Positions 32,504-43,265 of a DNA stretch of 64,000 nt are shown here, one piece after another. The position numbers were made by a program, and so were the translations under genes. Position 1 is the stretch's first letter; every line of letters begins with the position of its first letter. The stretch comes from Hermatobates lingyangjiaoensis. Taxonomy: Eukaryota > Arthropoda > Insecta > Hemiptera > Hermatobatidae. Where the stretch lies: assembly GCA_026182355.1 (NCBI GenBank), contig JAPFBL010001929.1, forward strand, positions 620,501-684,500. Direction: 5' to 3'. The notes below the pieces were generated by a model. The model searched no databases and was not told the DNA's origin. It worked only from the letters and a program-made list of their open reading frames with translations.

Positions 32504-33835
32504 AAGATTAATCAACATTTTCTGCATTTAAAAAGAACCAAAGATAAAAACATAGTAGTAAATGGTATTAACAAAAAAAAATTTCTAACGTAAAATTATA
32601 AAATTCTTACCATTGTCCAAATCAGAAACCTTAATATCTGAAACCTAACCATCAGGGCCCACGCCTAATGTTTATCTACTGAAAGTATACAGGCAATGTT
32701 CAGCCCTTTCGCAATTCACCCACCGAATACGTGATTCATATATTCCAACAGAAAATTCCAAAAAAAAAATAATTAAATGTTACTTAATAATTAAATTAAA
32801 TAATAATAACAATGTCATTTTAACCTTTTAACTATCAGCTAAAAAAGTTGTTTATTTTAAATTTTTCTTTTAATAACTATTTTCTTAATTTGTGATTTTG
32901 ATTGTAGTTGATGGGGTTTTAAAATTTATAAAAATGAACACTGTAGCAGTTTACCTATTAAATAATTTTGTAGCTGATTCAAATTTTTCGTTTTAATTAA
33001 TAATGCTTTCTTTATTTAGTAAATTTTGTATCTAGATTGATTTAAATAATTCTTTTGGTATAATGAAGGATATTACCATTATTTGTAATATTTTTATATA
33101 AAATATTAAATCATTGATTGACAAGGTTGATAGATCATCCCATGTTGTTCTAGTTTAAAGTCCTTTGTTTTGGTAACAGAGATCCTTTATTGTTTATGGT
33201 GTTCATATCTTATAAACTTGACTTATTGACACTATAGAATAAGTAGGGACGGGAGGGGGGGAAGTACCTCGTAATATTAGTCCAACCTCAATAAGCGATT
33301 TATTTATTAATTTCATTCTAGAATAGAATGTATGAAGAAGGAATGGCGCCATTCTCAGCTTAATTTGTATATGTTATGCTAGTAACACTAGTATGTGTTA
33401 TGCTACTCTCAATACTCGTGTGATTTCACGTTCTTAGAGGACAGTTTTTAATAAAGAAATAGACTTAAATTAATTAATTACTTAAAAAATAAATAACTTT
33501 CTAGAATATAAGCCATTGGCATGATGTTTTTTTTTCATTTGACCTTACTGTATACGCGCTATGGTAGCTATGATTTTTTCATGTTTTTATTGCCAGTATA
33601 ATAAAGGCAGGATACCACATGATTGCTGTAATAGTGCTAAGCGCTTATTCCATTCCGAATTTTACCTAGCGTGTTACAATTTCGTTTTTTCCTTTTTATT
33701 GACTTGTTGCGGATGCGTGGTTAAGAGACCGGTTTCATTCAACACAACTGATACGTATATAAAGGCGATCAATAAATACGACAGAGGCGTGTGCGGGTTA
33801 CTTTGCAGGGAAGCCCCCTGGGTGCAGCGCCATGG
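32504..33835. other. no gene assigned
   Basis: AT-rich. A plus-strand frame of 146 codons (33561-34001) overlaps the candidate exon on the other strand, and I regard it as its shadow. Confidence 0.4.
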
Positions 33836-34001
33836 TCACCTACTAATGTACCCCTCAAACTGGACCGACCACTTCCCACTAATAGCAAAGACCTCGCCCC
33901 AGTCCGCATACGTCTTCCTTAGCCTTCGCCATGCCTTTAACTCTTCAATATTTTTTCGTTTCTTCTCCCCACTGATAACACTTTCATCTTCCTTATCATA
34001 A
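33836..34001 (-). CDS. candidate terminal coding exon of an unknown host gene
   Basis: On the minus strand a polypyrimidine-poor but usable acceptor (TTGATACTTTTCAG) ends at 34002. After one base of a split codon come 54 codons and TGA at 33838-33836. The peptide is charged and not repetitive. It has SGEKKRKNIEELKAWRRLRK followed by TYADWGEVFAISGKWSVQFE and ends GYISR. The exon is richer in G and C than its flanks, and an AATAAA lies about 145 nt downstream on the minus strand (near 33692). Alternatively it could start at a Met at about 34060, giving a 74-residue protein with a hydrophobic N-terminus. I do not recognise the family. Confidence 0.35.
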
Positions 34002-35095
34002 CTGAAAAGTATCAATATTAATATCAAAATAAAAACAACACCTTCTTTGATCATACTCACAGTGCTAAAAAGTTGCCTCTTTTACATTTTTCTTCTAGTA
34101 TAAATTTTCTTAAATTGTAATTTTGATTGTAGTTGTATGGGTTGAAAACTGAGCCGATTGTCACTGTTGTTTGTTTAGCATACGATTTCATTCTTCACTT
34201 TAAAACAGTAGCGCTAGTAGCAATTTAAGACTTCGTTATATTGCTGGCTCAATCAGACCTCTACTACCATATTACCATATATTTACCCACTATATGAAAT
34301 ACAGAGGTGTGAAATCTCTGAGTTCAATATAGATTCTTCCACGGAAATACATTTTCAAGGTTCTTGAATCTTATATAATAGGTTCTCAGATTTGTCTTTT
34401 TATTATGTATCTGGTATATATTTTATCTTTTATATCCACTTTCTGAATACATAACATGCAATATATAAAAACCTTATGTGACATCACAGGGATGAACGTT
34501 TACTATATATTGTCCCTTTTGATATGGTGTGTGTGTGTGTGTGTGTGCGTGTGTGTTTGCTCGCCAACAGGATATTGTTCGGACCAAATAGTTCTAATCT
34601 CTAAATATTATACTTGACTTACTCTTGACCCTAAATTAGTCCACCAAGTTAACTACTCTTATACCCAGTCAACACAAGTAAAGCTAATGAAAAAATTTGT
34701 TTTCATCGAATTATTAGAAATCTGTCCTAACCATTATGATTAACCTCAATGTAGCTATAACTTTCTAGTTGATATTTAAAATAGAGTAAGATCTCGTCGA
34801 AATTGTCTTTTAATATAAGAAGTTAACCATCTTTTAAGGATAAGGAAAAGAGATATCAAGAGATCAAGATTAAAAGATATATTTTAAGAATTTTAGAAGT
34901 TTTAATGCACCTAATACTAACATCAAAAAAAAGTATGAAAAATTAACTCCAGTATGAAAAATAAAGTATAAATAATAATATTAAGGTATATATATATACT
35001 AAATAATCACAATAAACACGTGATGAAAACCAATGAAAGTATAAACCACAAGGAAAAAGTAAAAAACAGAAAATGTGCTCTCATATAAATGTGCT
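34002..35095. other. no gene seen; GT microsatellite
   Basis: A (GT)n tract lies at 34529-34558. The rest is AT-rich without recognisable elements. Confidence 0.5.
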
Positions 35096-35187
35096 TTTAT
35101 ATATATATATATATATATATAAAGATTTCACATAAACATGTGAAATAACAATCAATGATCAAACCACAAGAAGAAATGGGAAAACAA

Positions 35188-35229
35188 GACTAAGATCTTT
35201 CAACCGTAACAAGCGGTCTTCGTCAGGTC
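35188..35229 (-). ncRNA. hammerhead-like motif, family A
   Basis: Core CTGACGA, stem II, GAA, AGATCT and T are intact on the minus strand. One base of stem I before the core is missing (GACC instead of GACT), which weakens stem I. Confidence 0.55.
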
Positions 35230-35241
35230 AGTTGGGTTTTT

Positions 35242-35284
35242 GACTCTGACGAAGACCGCTTGTTACGGTTGAAAGATCATAGTT
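35242..35284 (+). ncRNA. hammerhead-like motif, family A
   Basis: Stem I, core CTGACGA, stem II and GAA are intact. Helix III is changed to AGATCA and the last stem base is altered, so cleavage is less likely. Confidence 0.5.
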
Positions 35285-35317
35285 TTTTTCCCCATTTCTT
35301 ATTGTGATTTATTGATC

Positions 35318-35371
<54 letters not shown>

Positions 35372-35405
35372 GAAAAAGACAACACATAAAAGAAACGAGA
35401 AGACT

Positions 35406-35452
35406 TACTGGATCAATATTTCGAACTGAAGTTCGTCATCAGGAAGGGAGTA
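35406..35452 (-). ncRNA. hammerhead-like ribozyme motif, family C-related
   Basis: This is the mirror copy of 35534-35580. Read on the minus strand: TACT/AGTA outer stem I, internal loop, TC/GA inner stem I, core CTGATGA, extra C, stem II GAAC-TTCA-GTTC, GAA, ATAT, T. Confidence 0.65.
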
Positions 35453-35533
35453 GAAGGGAACAAGAAGAAGTACGTGCACTCAGGATTGTGAGTGGAAGGG
35501 GTATCCTGAACGCATATAACTCTTCTTCCCATC

Positions 35534-35580
35534 TACTCCCTTCCTGATGACGAACTTCAGTTCGAAATATTGATCCAGTA
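35534..35580 (+). ncRNA. hammerhead-like ribozyme motif, family C-related
   Basis: Outer stem I TACT/AGTA, an internal loop (CCCT against TCC) and inner pairs TC/GA give the interrupted stem I usual for natural type I hammerheads. The core is the canonical CTGATGA, then extra C, stem II GAAC-TTCA-GTTC, GAA, palindrome ATAT and T at 17 (47 nt). Confidence 0.65.
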
Positions 35581-35620
35581 AGTCTTCTCGTTTCTTTTAT
35601 GGTTGTCTTTTTCATTTATT

Positions 35621-36300
35621 TATTTATCTGTCCGGTTTGGACTGTTTAGTATTTTCATTTACTTATATATAGTCACTTATAGATATAGTCAATGTGGTCT
35701 TATTGATCAAAGCGATAGAACAAAGAGTTGCGCTATAGTAAATAGTAAGCTACAGTGACGTCTCACCCTCTGGTGATGCTTCTGGTTAGAGGAAAGGATT
35801 TTGCCATTCCAGTTATTTCATTCATTACTGTTTAATTAACTCATTGAATAATAATGAGTTAATTCAATTCATTTAATTCTTTAAGCGAAATTAAATTGTT
35901 TACGGTAATTATTAGTATTAATATAATTTTTTATCAAGATTACAGGCAGAACTTAATAATTTTTTCGAGAAATATAATTTGATTTCTGATCAAGACTCTA
36001 TTTATGAATAGATAAATGAAAGTCATATTTCGTTTCACAACAGATTTTTTTCTCTTTTATGCTGTCTTTATTCATTACATTTAAAAATTGTCAAAGCTTT
36101 ATTAGATTCTTTTAGTAATGGCAATGTCAAGGTAAAGTTCTATAAAGTTCCAATATATACTTTTTTTAAAAAAAAAACTAATTAACCTTTTAAAATCCAA
36201 TTATGTTTACTAACCTCCATCCGTTCCAGTATAAAGCTGATACCTTGACGTCTTGATGTCACTATTAATCATACCGGTTTTTCCTTTCTGTTTTTTTCAT
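35621..36300. other. no gene seen
   Basis: AT-rich DNA with nothing recognisable. Confidence 0.5.
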
Positions 36301-36304
36301 GATT

Positions 36305-36472
36305 TAAAAAGAAACAAAAATTATTTTTCTTCTAACCAACGCCCTTGTCTGCTGACGCGTTGACCAGTATAGGCGAACTTCTGTCAGAAGAAGGAACAAA
36401 AATGTTTTTTCTTCTAACCCACGTCCTTGCCTGACCAGTATAGGCGGACTTCTGTCAGAAGAAGAAACGAAA
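36305..36472. repeat. imperfect tandem duplication, two units
   Basis: Two units of about 70-85 bp share CTTCTAACC, CCAGTATAGGCG and ACTTCTGTCAGAAGAAG. The first has an extra 12 bp (GCTGACGCGTTG). Each unit also contains the small palindrome CTTCTGTCAGAAG. Confidence 0.65.
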
Positions 36473-36533
36473 AATAAAAACGAAAATTAAATAGTTGATA
36501 ATAATTAATAAAAATCTTGTAAATATGTTTTAA

Positions 36534-36596
36534 TTAGGTTAGGTTGCAGTGGTTGTACGAAAAGGAAATAAAGTCGGCCCCTTGTGATACCACAAA
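36534..36596 (-). mobile_element. SINE 3' tail fragment
   Basis: TTAGGTTAGGTTGCAGTGG is the reverse complement of a SINE tail, followed by a short degraded body piece. The 62-codon frame crossing it is not a gene. Confidence 0.6.
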
Positions 36597-37375
36597 AGAA
36601 AAAAGGCTATTCTCTCCCGTCTTTGGTCACTCGAACCATCTCGAAAGAACAATGAATTTAATTAGATCCCTGATATCAGTGGATGCTCAGTTCTCAAGTG
36701 TGTCAAAGAAGTATTCTCCTCATATGTTTTAATTGAAATAATACTATGTTTGTTTGGGATAAGCAGGTAAATCAGAACCGTATAAGAAAAATCAGTAATC
36801 AGGTGTTCGAGGAAGACATTGAAAATCAGCATCTAATGTTCTCAATTCAAGGACAATTCTAATACCCAAGGCGATGGTTTCTGTATTACATGAGGCTGGA
36901 ATTCAGCAGGTGCAATGAATACAGCAGAGCGCTCGTGTCTGGCATACGTAGTGCAGGTGCATAAACAGACGCGTAACTCACTCCTACACTCCCTTTATAT
37001 TTCATTAAAATTTACATTTCTATATTCATAATTTACTCAATTATCTTGTACATTACTTCCACAGTCTTCATTATAAAGTGAGTCAAGTCAATAAAATGTC
37101 CGTCTTGCAATTTATTTATTTGTTTATTCAGTTGTCTGTATTTATATATGAAACAGGAGTAGTAAACTCCATGAACCTAAGAGCTTTGTAACCTTCTTTT
37201 TCTCTCCTGTCTATTCATTATAGATTGGCTATATATTATTATTCATTATTATTTCTCCTTACATCACTTTTACTTAATACCTATCACCACGGTGGTGACC
37301 TCGACGTAATCTAGACACGCTAACATCTCATAAATATGTTCTATTTGTTTCATCTTTAATTTATATATAATAAAT
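36597..37375. other. no gene assigned
   Basis: Slightly less AT-rich at 36740-36990. I could not match it to a family. Confidence 0.4.
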
Positions 37376-37406
37376 ATATATATATATATTTATATATATA
37401 TATATA

Positions 37407-37520
37407 CTTTAATTTATTACCATTCTTATGTAAAAGTACATCCAAGAAAGGAAGTTTATTATTGTTTTCATGTTCTATTGTAAATTTTATGGATGGTACA
37501 ACCGTATTGAGAGTATCCGA
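37407..37520 (-). pseudogene. inverted 5' segment of PLE copy 3 (reverse transcriptase)
   Basis: On the minus strand the sequence reads SDTLNTVVPS, IKFTIEHENNNKLPFLDVLL and HKNGNKLK with no stop. This is the PLE reverse-transcriptase region around the (L)PFLDVL motif. It is the piece that should directly precede the plus-strand coding sequence beginning NKLKYSIYRK at 37521, but it is reversed. The NKLK codons occur in both segments, giving a short overlap at the junction. Its outer end runs into a TA tract. Confidence 0.75.
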
Positions 37521-38327
37521 AATAAATTAAAGTACAGTATTTATAGGAAGTCAACAAATGTATCATCCTATGTTCATTTCTTCTCCGCTCATCCACTTAA
37601 AACAAAAAAATCAGTTTTTAGTAGCATGTTCTTAAGAGCTTTCAAAATTTGCACTAAGGAATTTTTAGATGAAGAAATCAAAAATATTTACAAAATTGCA
37701 GGTTCTTTAATGTATCCAAAAAGGTTAATCGACAATATCATAAAAAAGGTGAAACAATCCATGATATTAACTAATGAAGAACAGTTCACAAGAAGGAATT
37801 TGTTAGTAATTCCATACAGTCCTTGTTTGAAAGATATGCCTTCATTTATGAAAAAGTTGGACGTTTCTGTAGTGTTCAGTAATGATGGTAACTTGTTTAA
37901 CAGATTTGCCAATAATAAGTCAAAAATAAAGGACTGTTGTGTATACAGGATACCATGTACTGACTGCGAAATGTCTTTCATTGGACAGACGAGCAAAGGT
38001 CTTCTTACAAGGATAAAACAACAGAAATATTCGATCAGAAGAGAAGACGAAAAGAGTGCCTTGTTCATGCACATAAGAAACAGTAATCATGTGATTAACT
38101 GGAATGAAGCAAACGAATTTATATATGTGTCTTCAGAAAGAAGAAGAAATATCGTGGAAAGTGCGCTCTTAAAGAACTTTTATCACAAATTAATGAACAA
38201 TAGCCTAGGACTCTACAAATTGGATGAAGTTTTGATTAGCGGAATAATTAAACAGATGAAAACTTCTTCATCGTTAAACACATTCAGGGTTACCAAAAAT
38301 TCTAGAAACTTCAATCAACCAGGTTAA
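37521..38327 (+). CDS. Penelope-like element, RT end, linker and GIY-YIG endonuclease (PLE copy 3, 5'-inverted)
   Basis: An uninterrupted frame of about 268 codons starts in the reverse transcriptase (NKLKYSIYRKSTNVSSYVHF, then SAHPLKTKKSVFSSMFLRAF). It continues through a linker (NLLVIPYSPCLKDM, residues about 95-110) and ends with a GIY-YIG endonuclease from about residue 150. There VYRIPCTDC holds a Cys-x2-Cys pair, SFIGQTSKGLLTRI holds the YIG equivalent and the helix Arg, and LFMHIRNSNHVINW holds the paired His. The usual GIY is replaced by VYR and YIG by FIG. No start codon of its own exists, because the true 5' part is inverted upstream; the in-frame Met at 37470 is in inverted sequence. 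A hammerhead-like motif follows 27 bp after the stop. The open frame suggests a fairly recent insertion. Confidence 0.85.
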   Translation, partial: NKLKYSIYRKSTNVSSYVHFFSAHPLKTKKSVFSSMFLRAFKICTKEFLDEEIKNIYKIAGSLMYPKRLIDNIIKKVKQSMILTNEEQFTRRNLLVIPYSPCLKDMPSFMKKLDVSVVFSNDGNLFNRFANNKSKIKDCCVYRIPCTDCEMSFIGQTSKGLLTRIKQQKYSIRREDEKSALFMHIRNSNHVINWNEANEFIYVSSERRRNIVESALLKNFYHKLMNNSLGLYKLDEVLISGIIKQMKTSSSLNTFRVTKNSRNFNQPG

Positions 38328-38354
38328 CAAGTATTTATTATTTTTTAGTTCACT

Positions 38355-38392
38355 TGCTCTCTGACGATGTGTTGACGAAAGGCCTTAGAGCA
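38355..38392 (+). ncRNA. hammerhead-like ribozyme motif at PLE 3' end, family B
   Basis: This is the clearest motif in the window. Stem I TGCTCT/AGAGCA pairs perfectly over 6 bp. The core is CTGACGA, then extra T, a short stem II (GT-GTTG-AC), GAA, a perfect palindrome AGGCCT as helix III, and T at 17 (38386). The 2-bp stem II is the weak point. Its position 27 bp after the stop codon of PLE copy 3 ties the motif to this element. Confidence 0.75.
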
Positions 38393-38462
38393 TTGTTTCC
38401 ATATTTGTTTCATTGTGGTAAATTAATCCATCTATTACATCAAGTGTTATTTTGATTATTAT

Positions 38463-38465
<3 letters not shown>
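38393..38465 (+). mobile_element. PLE copy 3 terminal tail
   Basis: This is the same tail as family B elsewhere (CATTGTTTCC, TTTCATTGTGGTAAATTAAT), ending in a TA tract at 38466-38516 that mirrors the TA tract at the other end of the element. Confidence 0.65.
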
Positions 38466-38519
<54 letters not shown>

Positions 38520-38522
<3 letters not shown>

Positions 38523-38640
38523 TCAACAATAACTCTTGATATAATGTGAATTAAGCACCACTATAAACAAATATATATTAATTACAATGCTCTAAGGCCT
38601 TTCGTTACATCATCAGAGAGCTACATGAAACAAACAAAAA
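38520..38640 (-). mobile_element. second family B terminus, opposite orientation
   Basis: Minus-sense family B tail and motif directly across the TA tract from PLE copy 3. The motif at 38588-38621 keeps 5 bp of stem I, CTGATGA, GAA and AGGCCT, but stem II is reduced to almost nothing (TGTAAC). Confidence 0.55.
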
Positions 38641-38744
38641 CCTAGTTTTTGTATTGTAATACATTAAAGATTATTTTACAATAAAAAATAATCTGTGGAT
38701 TTTAATAACTTTCTAGTTTAAATGAACACGTCACTCATATATAT

Positions 38745-38880
38745 ATATATATAAGATTTCACCTAAAGACGTGAAATAACAATCAATGATCAAACCACAA
38801 TATGAAATAGGGAAAAAAGACTAAGATCTTTCATCCGTGACAAGCGGTCTTCGACTGGTTTTTGACTCTGACGTATATAT
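38745..38880 (-). mobile_element. truncated family A fragment
   Basis: Minus-sense family A tail and a motif broken after AGCGGTCTTCG. A TA tract lies at 38740-38752. Confidence 0.55.
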
Positions 38881-41630
38881 TCTCTTTTAGTTATCAGCTG
38901 GTTTTGGAAGAAATTCATTATTAAGAGTAAACTGAATACTGTACTACAGATTGTGGTCATGGGAAACCAAAACAAAACAACTTCAGAATTATTGATTTTG
39001 TTCCAATAATTAGTTTGCATATAATTTTACTTAGGCAGTAGTAATTTAAAAAAACCATTATGGTAACGAGTGAATCAAAGAAGAGTCTGAATAACATAGT
39101 TTTTCAAATATCTTCCTATAAAGTTTTTAAGCTCTCTGGAGGGCTCAGGGAACCCTTACTTCTGTGAGAAGCAGATTTCTGATTCCCATGTGGCTTTCCG
39201 AAGGACGCGAGAGTAGGCAACAGGTTTCGCTGATTGGGTAGACTGGTTAACAGGCGGAAGGCTTGTGACCATTGGCCTAACTTGTAGTCAGGACAGACTT
39301 AGAAGGATGACTTTGGTCAGGAGTTCTACCCGATGCCTCTTAAATATAGTGTTAGTCCCACTTAAGCAGGGAAGCCCAAGCAGAACTTCATATGTTGTTC
39401 CGCCTGTCCTGTCTTTGGACTTGTGGTGGCTGTGGCTCCTAAGCCAGGAAGGGTAGACTCTCTAGAGAGTCGCTATGTGAGAAGCACTATCTTGTTGAAA
39501 GGTTGCCTGTAGAGTAAGAAGAGGAAGCTTGACCCTCGACCTTTACCACTTTGTCTGTAAGGACCATATCTTAACAGGTGGTCTTGAAAACTGGTACTGA
39601 CTTAGGTGAGGCCTGATCCCGGGTTATTGGACAGTTTTCTTTGAAAGGGGGAGTCTGAATTATAATGAAACAATCGTAGCCCTAAAAACTGAAAAGAACA
39701 AGTAGATTCAAACCATAATAATAGAGTTTTTAAATAGTCAAGAAACATTTTGAACAATCATACAAACAATCTTTTTTTTTCCAGTTTTCATTCTTTCAAA
39801 CCTCTTTAATTCAATATTGAACAAAACATAGGTGTCGAAAAGGAATTATCAATAATTATAATTAATGAAGCATGGTTATGTAATGGGCCGTCAAGTGGAC
39901 GTGTCGAAGAGGCTTGGATCGCATCGTAGTGACGTCAAGACGGCTTCAAGATCACCTTACAACAGCTTTCCTTCTTTGATTTGCTGTAATTTTTGAATTT
40001 CCGTTCCACTCTTGTTATCCCTCTCAAAACCAAGGCCAACTTCAAACCGCAGTCTTTTAATGAGACAATTTAGCCAATTAAGGGCCCAAAAGGAAAATAG
40101 TTTCAAGAAGTTAATTATCAAAATCGATTCCTTTTCCGAAGACAATGAATTGTAGGTAATTTACGAATAGATTCTTTTTTTCTTGAAAAAACCTTTGTTT
40201 GGTGTAACAATAACTTTGTCTCTCATCTTGTTTTTAAGGAATTAATCTTTAGCAATTATTGCTTAAGAGACGTTAATAACAGTCTATGGAACCTGAAGAT
40301 ACCAATCAGACTTTTTATTTCATCAAAAAAATAAAATAAACCAAAATAAAATAGTATCTATAAATAATTTCAAATCAATCCTAGACAACGACTATGTCAG
40401 AGGTCATTATATGGTATTAGAATGACCCGAGTCATTATGTGGATATGTTCTTTCGGGATTCATTATTTGAGAATAATTACCTGGTACCTTTGGGAGGAGG
40501 AGGGGATCATAAACTAAGTTTTATATTTCTAGGAGTTATCTTCTAGAATTAAATTTTTAAGGGCCATCTTATATGGTATACGTTTTTTTTTAAAATATTA
40601 TGTAGGATTGAATTTTCTTATTTTCAGCTTTTGAGCGTGGGGTGGTAGGTCATTCACAATTAAATTCGATTTCAAGTCATTCTATATAATTACATTTTCT
40701 TTTCAGTTATTTTTTTAAGGTAATCTTTTTGAATCAATTTTCTTTGCAGTCATCGCATATGATTTGAATTTCTTTGAAAGACCATCGTCTTTTATTATAT
40801 TTGAATGGGACTCATCCTCTTAGGTTGAATTTGCAAGGTCATTTTTGGCATTTTCTCTCATTGAATTTCCTTGATGATCATTTTAGTTGATTTAAATTTC
40901 TTGGAGGCACTTTTTCCATAATGTCAAACTCTTTTTCATATTATCAAACTGCTAGTTTTGAATATTATTCGAATGCAATATCAAATAATGCATATTAGTT
41001 CAAACGCATCTGAAGACTTTGACTTGGGTAGGGTAGACCGGCCAAGCATTCACTGGAAACACGAATTAAAATTCTATCTGGATAAGGAGGAGGGGGGGAT
41101 GGTTGGAAAAAACGAGAGCATTCATACTATATATAAATTAAATCACTATCTCACGTTATTTTTTTGTTTAATAACAATAAATTAACATTTTGTCTAAATA
41201 TAGGCCTTGCTGTTAATAATATTACAGGAAATGAACTTGAAAACAAGAATTCGCAGAGCGTTCTAGAACCCAAGGACATTTCTACCTAAAGCACCGCTAT
41301 TTGCATTCAGTTTGTATTTAACTTTGAATCTAAGTTGTACAGCAATGGTCAACAACCTTTTACAAATTTTACTATTCGTTTAAATACTTTTGTTTTCAGT
41401 GAAAAATTGCCAGCGAAAACTAATATACTAATAAATTAACTAAATGATTCTAGAAATTGGTACTTAAACATACTTTTAACTATAACGATATTAAGTACTC
41501 ACTAGATTTAATATTCTAGTTGTAATAGATGGTTTGGAAGTTGATGTTTTTGTTAAATGCAACTTAAAAAGTACTTAACTTTTTTTCTTTCATTATAACT
41601 CTGACTTAGTCTCCATTAGTCAGTCTTCAA
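38881..41630. other. no gene assigned
   Basis: 39120-39660 is richer in G and C and may be part of an old mobile element, but I do not recognise it. 39661-41630 is AT-rich with no coding signal. Confidence 0.4.
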
Positions 41631-41633
41631 ACC

Positions 41634-41940
41634 GGGGGTCAGGTTAGCACAGTGGCAACATGTTCGCCTCTGGTAGATCCGGGTTCAATACCCACTCAGG
41701 CTCTTTTGATTTATTCATGTGGAAGGTGAATAAATCTGAGTACGTTGTCCCTCGGAGAAGGATGTTAAACCGTTGGCTCCGAGCTTGTACGATGTTAGGT
41801 ACTCATTAAAAATACCTACTCTAAATATACTTCAGTTAGGCAAAATTTAGGACTTCAAATGCACAATAAATCTTTATTGTATGGTATTACAAAGGCTTAA
41901 TTCCTAAGTGGGACTGCCATTGCAACCTAGCCATACCTAG
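41634..41940 (+). mobile_element. tRNA-derived SINE, short subfamily
   Basis: Head with A box TTAGCACAGTGG and B box GGTTCAATACC, body TACGATGTTAGGTACTC, tail GACTGCCATTGCAACCTAGCC. The long-subfamily insert is missing, as in the copy at 16941. Confidence 0.75.
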
Positions 41941-42033
41941 TCTTTCAACAACACGCTAAAATAAATAATATAGATGTTAACTTCAACACAGGTTTCTAGT
42001 ATAACAAACAATAATTTCTATTGTAAATAAACA

Positions 42034-42303
42034 GTCTTAACGTACTAGCCTCTGGACTGATAGTCCAGGGTTCGATCCCCACTTAGACCTCGATTTATTA
42101 GCGGGACGTGAATAAATCTGAACACGTCGTCCCTCGGAAAGGACGTTAAGCCGTCGGTCCTGAGCCTATACGATGTCAGGTACTCGTTAAAGATCCTTAC
42201 TCGAAATCCACTTGAGTTAGGCAAAATTTAGGATTCTCAAAGTAGAATCACCGATCAAACAAAAAGCTGGTAAACGGCAGACGTTATCACCCGCTAGGGG
42301 ATC
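42034..42303 (+). mobile_element. tRNA-derived SINE, long subfamily, truncated at both ends
   Basis: Keeps the B box (GGTTCGATCCC), the body and the first part of the extra insert up to CGCTAGGGGATC. The A box and the tail are missing. Confidence 0.7.
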
Positions 42304-43179
42304 GGAAAATAAACATAGTCGGTCAATACAGCCAACACAGACAGTCAAGTTTAAGAAAGCTTGTAACAGTCACAATACATAAAAACAAATATTATAATAA
42401 ACAGAAATATAATTATCAGCCCTTAATTCAATATAAAATAAAATCTTTTCACAAATTGATATTTCTTTGAAATTTAGAACCTTTAAAACAAAACGTCAAT
42501 AGAAAAAAGAAACCGTTAAATGTTCACAGTTCTTGAGGGTCATTATAATTATTATAAGGGCCAAAGAGGTTATCGTAATCGCGATATCGTAAATACTACT
42601 GCATCGATGTACTACGATACACAATGTGTATATTCTTTAATATACTCATACTTAATGATATATTCAAAAGAAAATTTTCGCAATTCCTAGAGGTTTCAAA
42701 TGGGCCTTATCACAGTTTTTGGCTCTCTTTGTAGCAATTACTTCACGATTACAGTGTAGTTGTTCAGAAGTTTTGGGCTCTTCCAGATATTTTTGTCATC
42801 TTCAGGAATATTTCATTTAAATGTTATATCAGACAATAATAAAATATTATAAATAAAAATTGAATATAATATCATTATTGTTAGTACCATAGACTTTGTT
42901 AGTAAACCCTTAAGAAGACTGATAATCTTACCTCGTCAATTCTCTTCCTCACTTGACAGTTTAGGATCTTGTCTATCTTCCTGAGTAAAACTCATCCCAA
43001 ATTATTCAAAATTTCACCCTGGAGAATGGATAAAACCTGAAACATCTCAACTGAGTAAGGAAATTTATGAGTTATGATGTTATTGTTGGTTCCAGCGTCC
43101 ACACTTGGACAAATGGCTCATTTGTTATTTGATACCCATTTTAGTTGTGAGTCATATTACACACATGATTCCACATCAA
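42304..43179. other. no gene seen
   Basis: AT-rich. A weak hammerhead-like string (CTGAAGATGAC on the minus strand near 42800) lacks a palindromic helix III. Confidence 0.5.
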
Positions 43180-43265
43180 GAGCACTAAATGTCACCTAAC
43201 TTAAGTGTTTTACCAGTAGGGTTGCTCAACAAGTACCTGATAAAATATAGATTAGGGACCGACTG
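43180..43265 (-). mobile_element. SINE body fragment
   Basis: Reverse complement of the SINE body from TCGGTCCC to TTTAGTGCTC, diverged. The 78-codon frame here is not a gene. Confidence 0.55.

Larger units (their letters stand above)
35097..35368. mobile_element. family A fold-back element between TA tracts
   Basis: Two family A termini meet head to head near 35230. Each arm is about 100 bp and includes the TTTCACATAAACATGTGAAA tail on the left. TA tracts flank it on both sides (35098-35120, 35319-35367). It is the cleanest family A pair in the window. Confidence 0.7.
35371..35620. mobile_element. fold-back element with two intact hammerhead-like motifs
   Basis: Arms at 35371-35458 and 35530-35618 are almost perfectly complementary around about 70 bp of non-matching centre. 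The element starts in a TA tract, and both arms carry the same intact motif. Confidence 0.75.

Noticed and set aside
33561..34001. 146-codon plus-strand gene
   Set aside because: It lacks a good context and overlaps the better-supported minus-strand exon. Its C-terminal half is the complement of that exon.
36534..36560. Interstitial telomere repeat
   Set aside because: TTAGGTTAGG here is the end of a SINE tail followed by the usual SINE GCAGTGG, so it is not a telomere remnant.
42770..42810. Another hammerhead on the minus strand
   Set aside because: CTGAAGA is present, but stem II does not close before GAA and no palindromic helix III follows.
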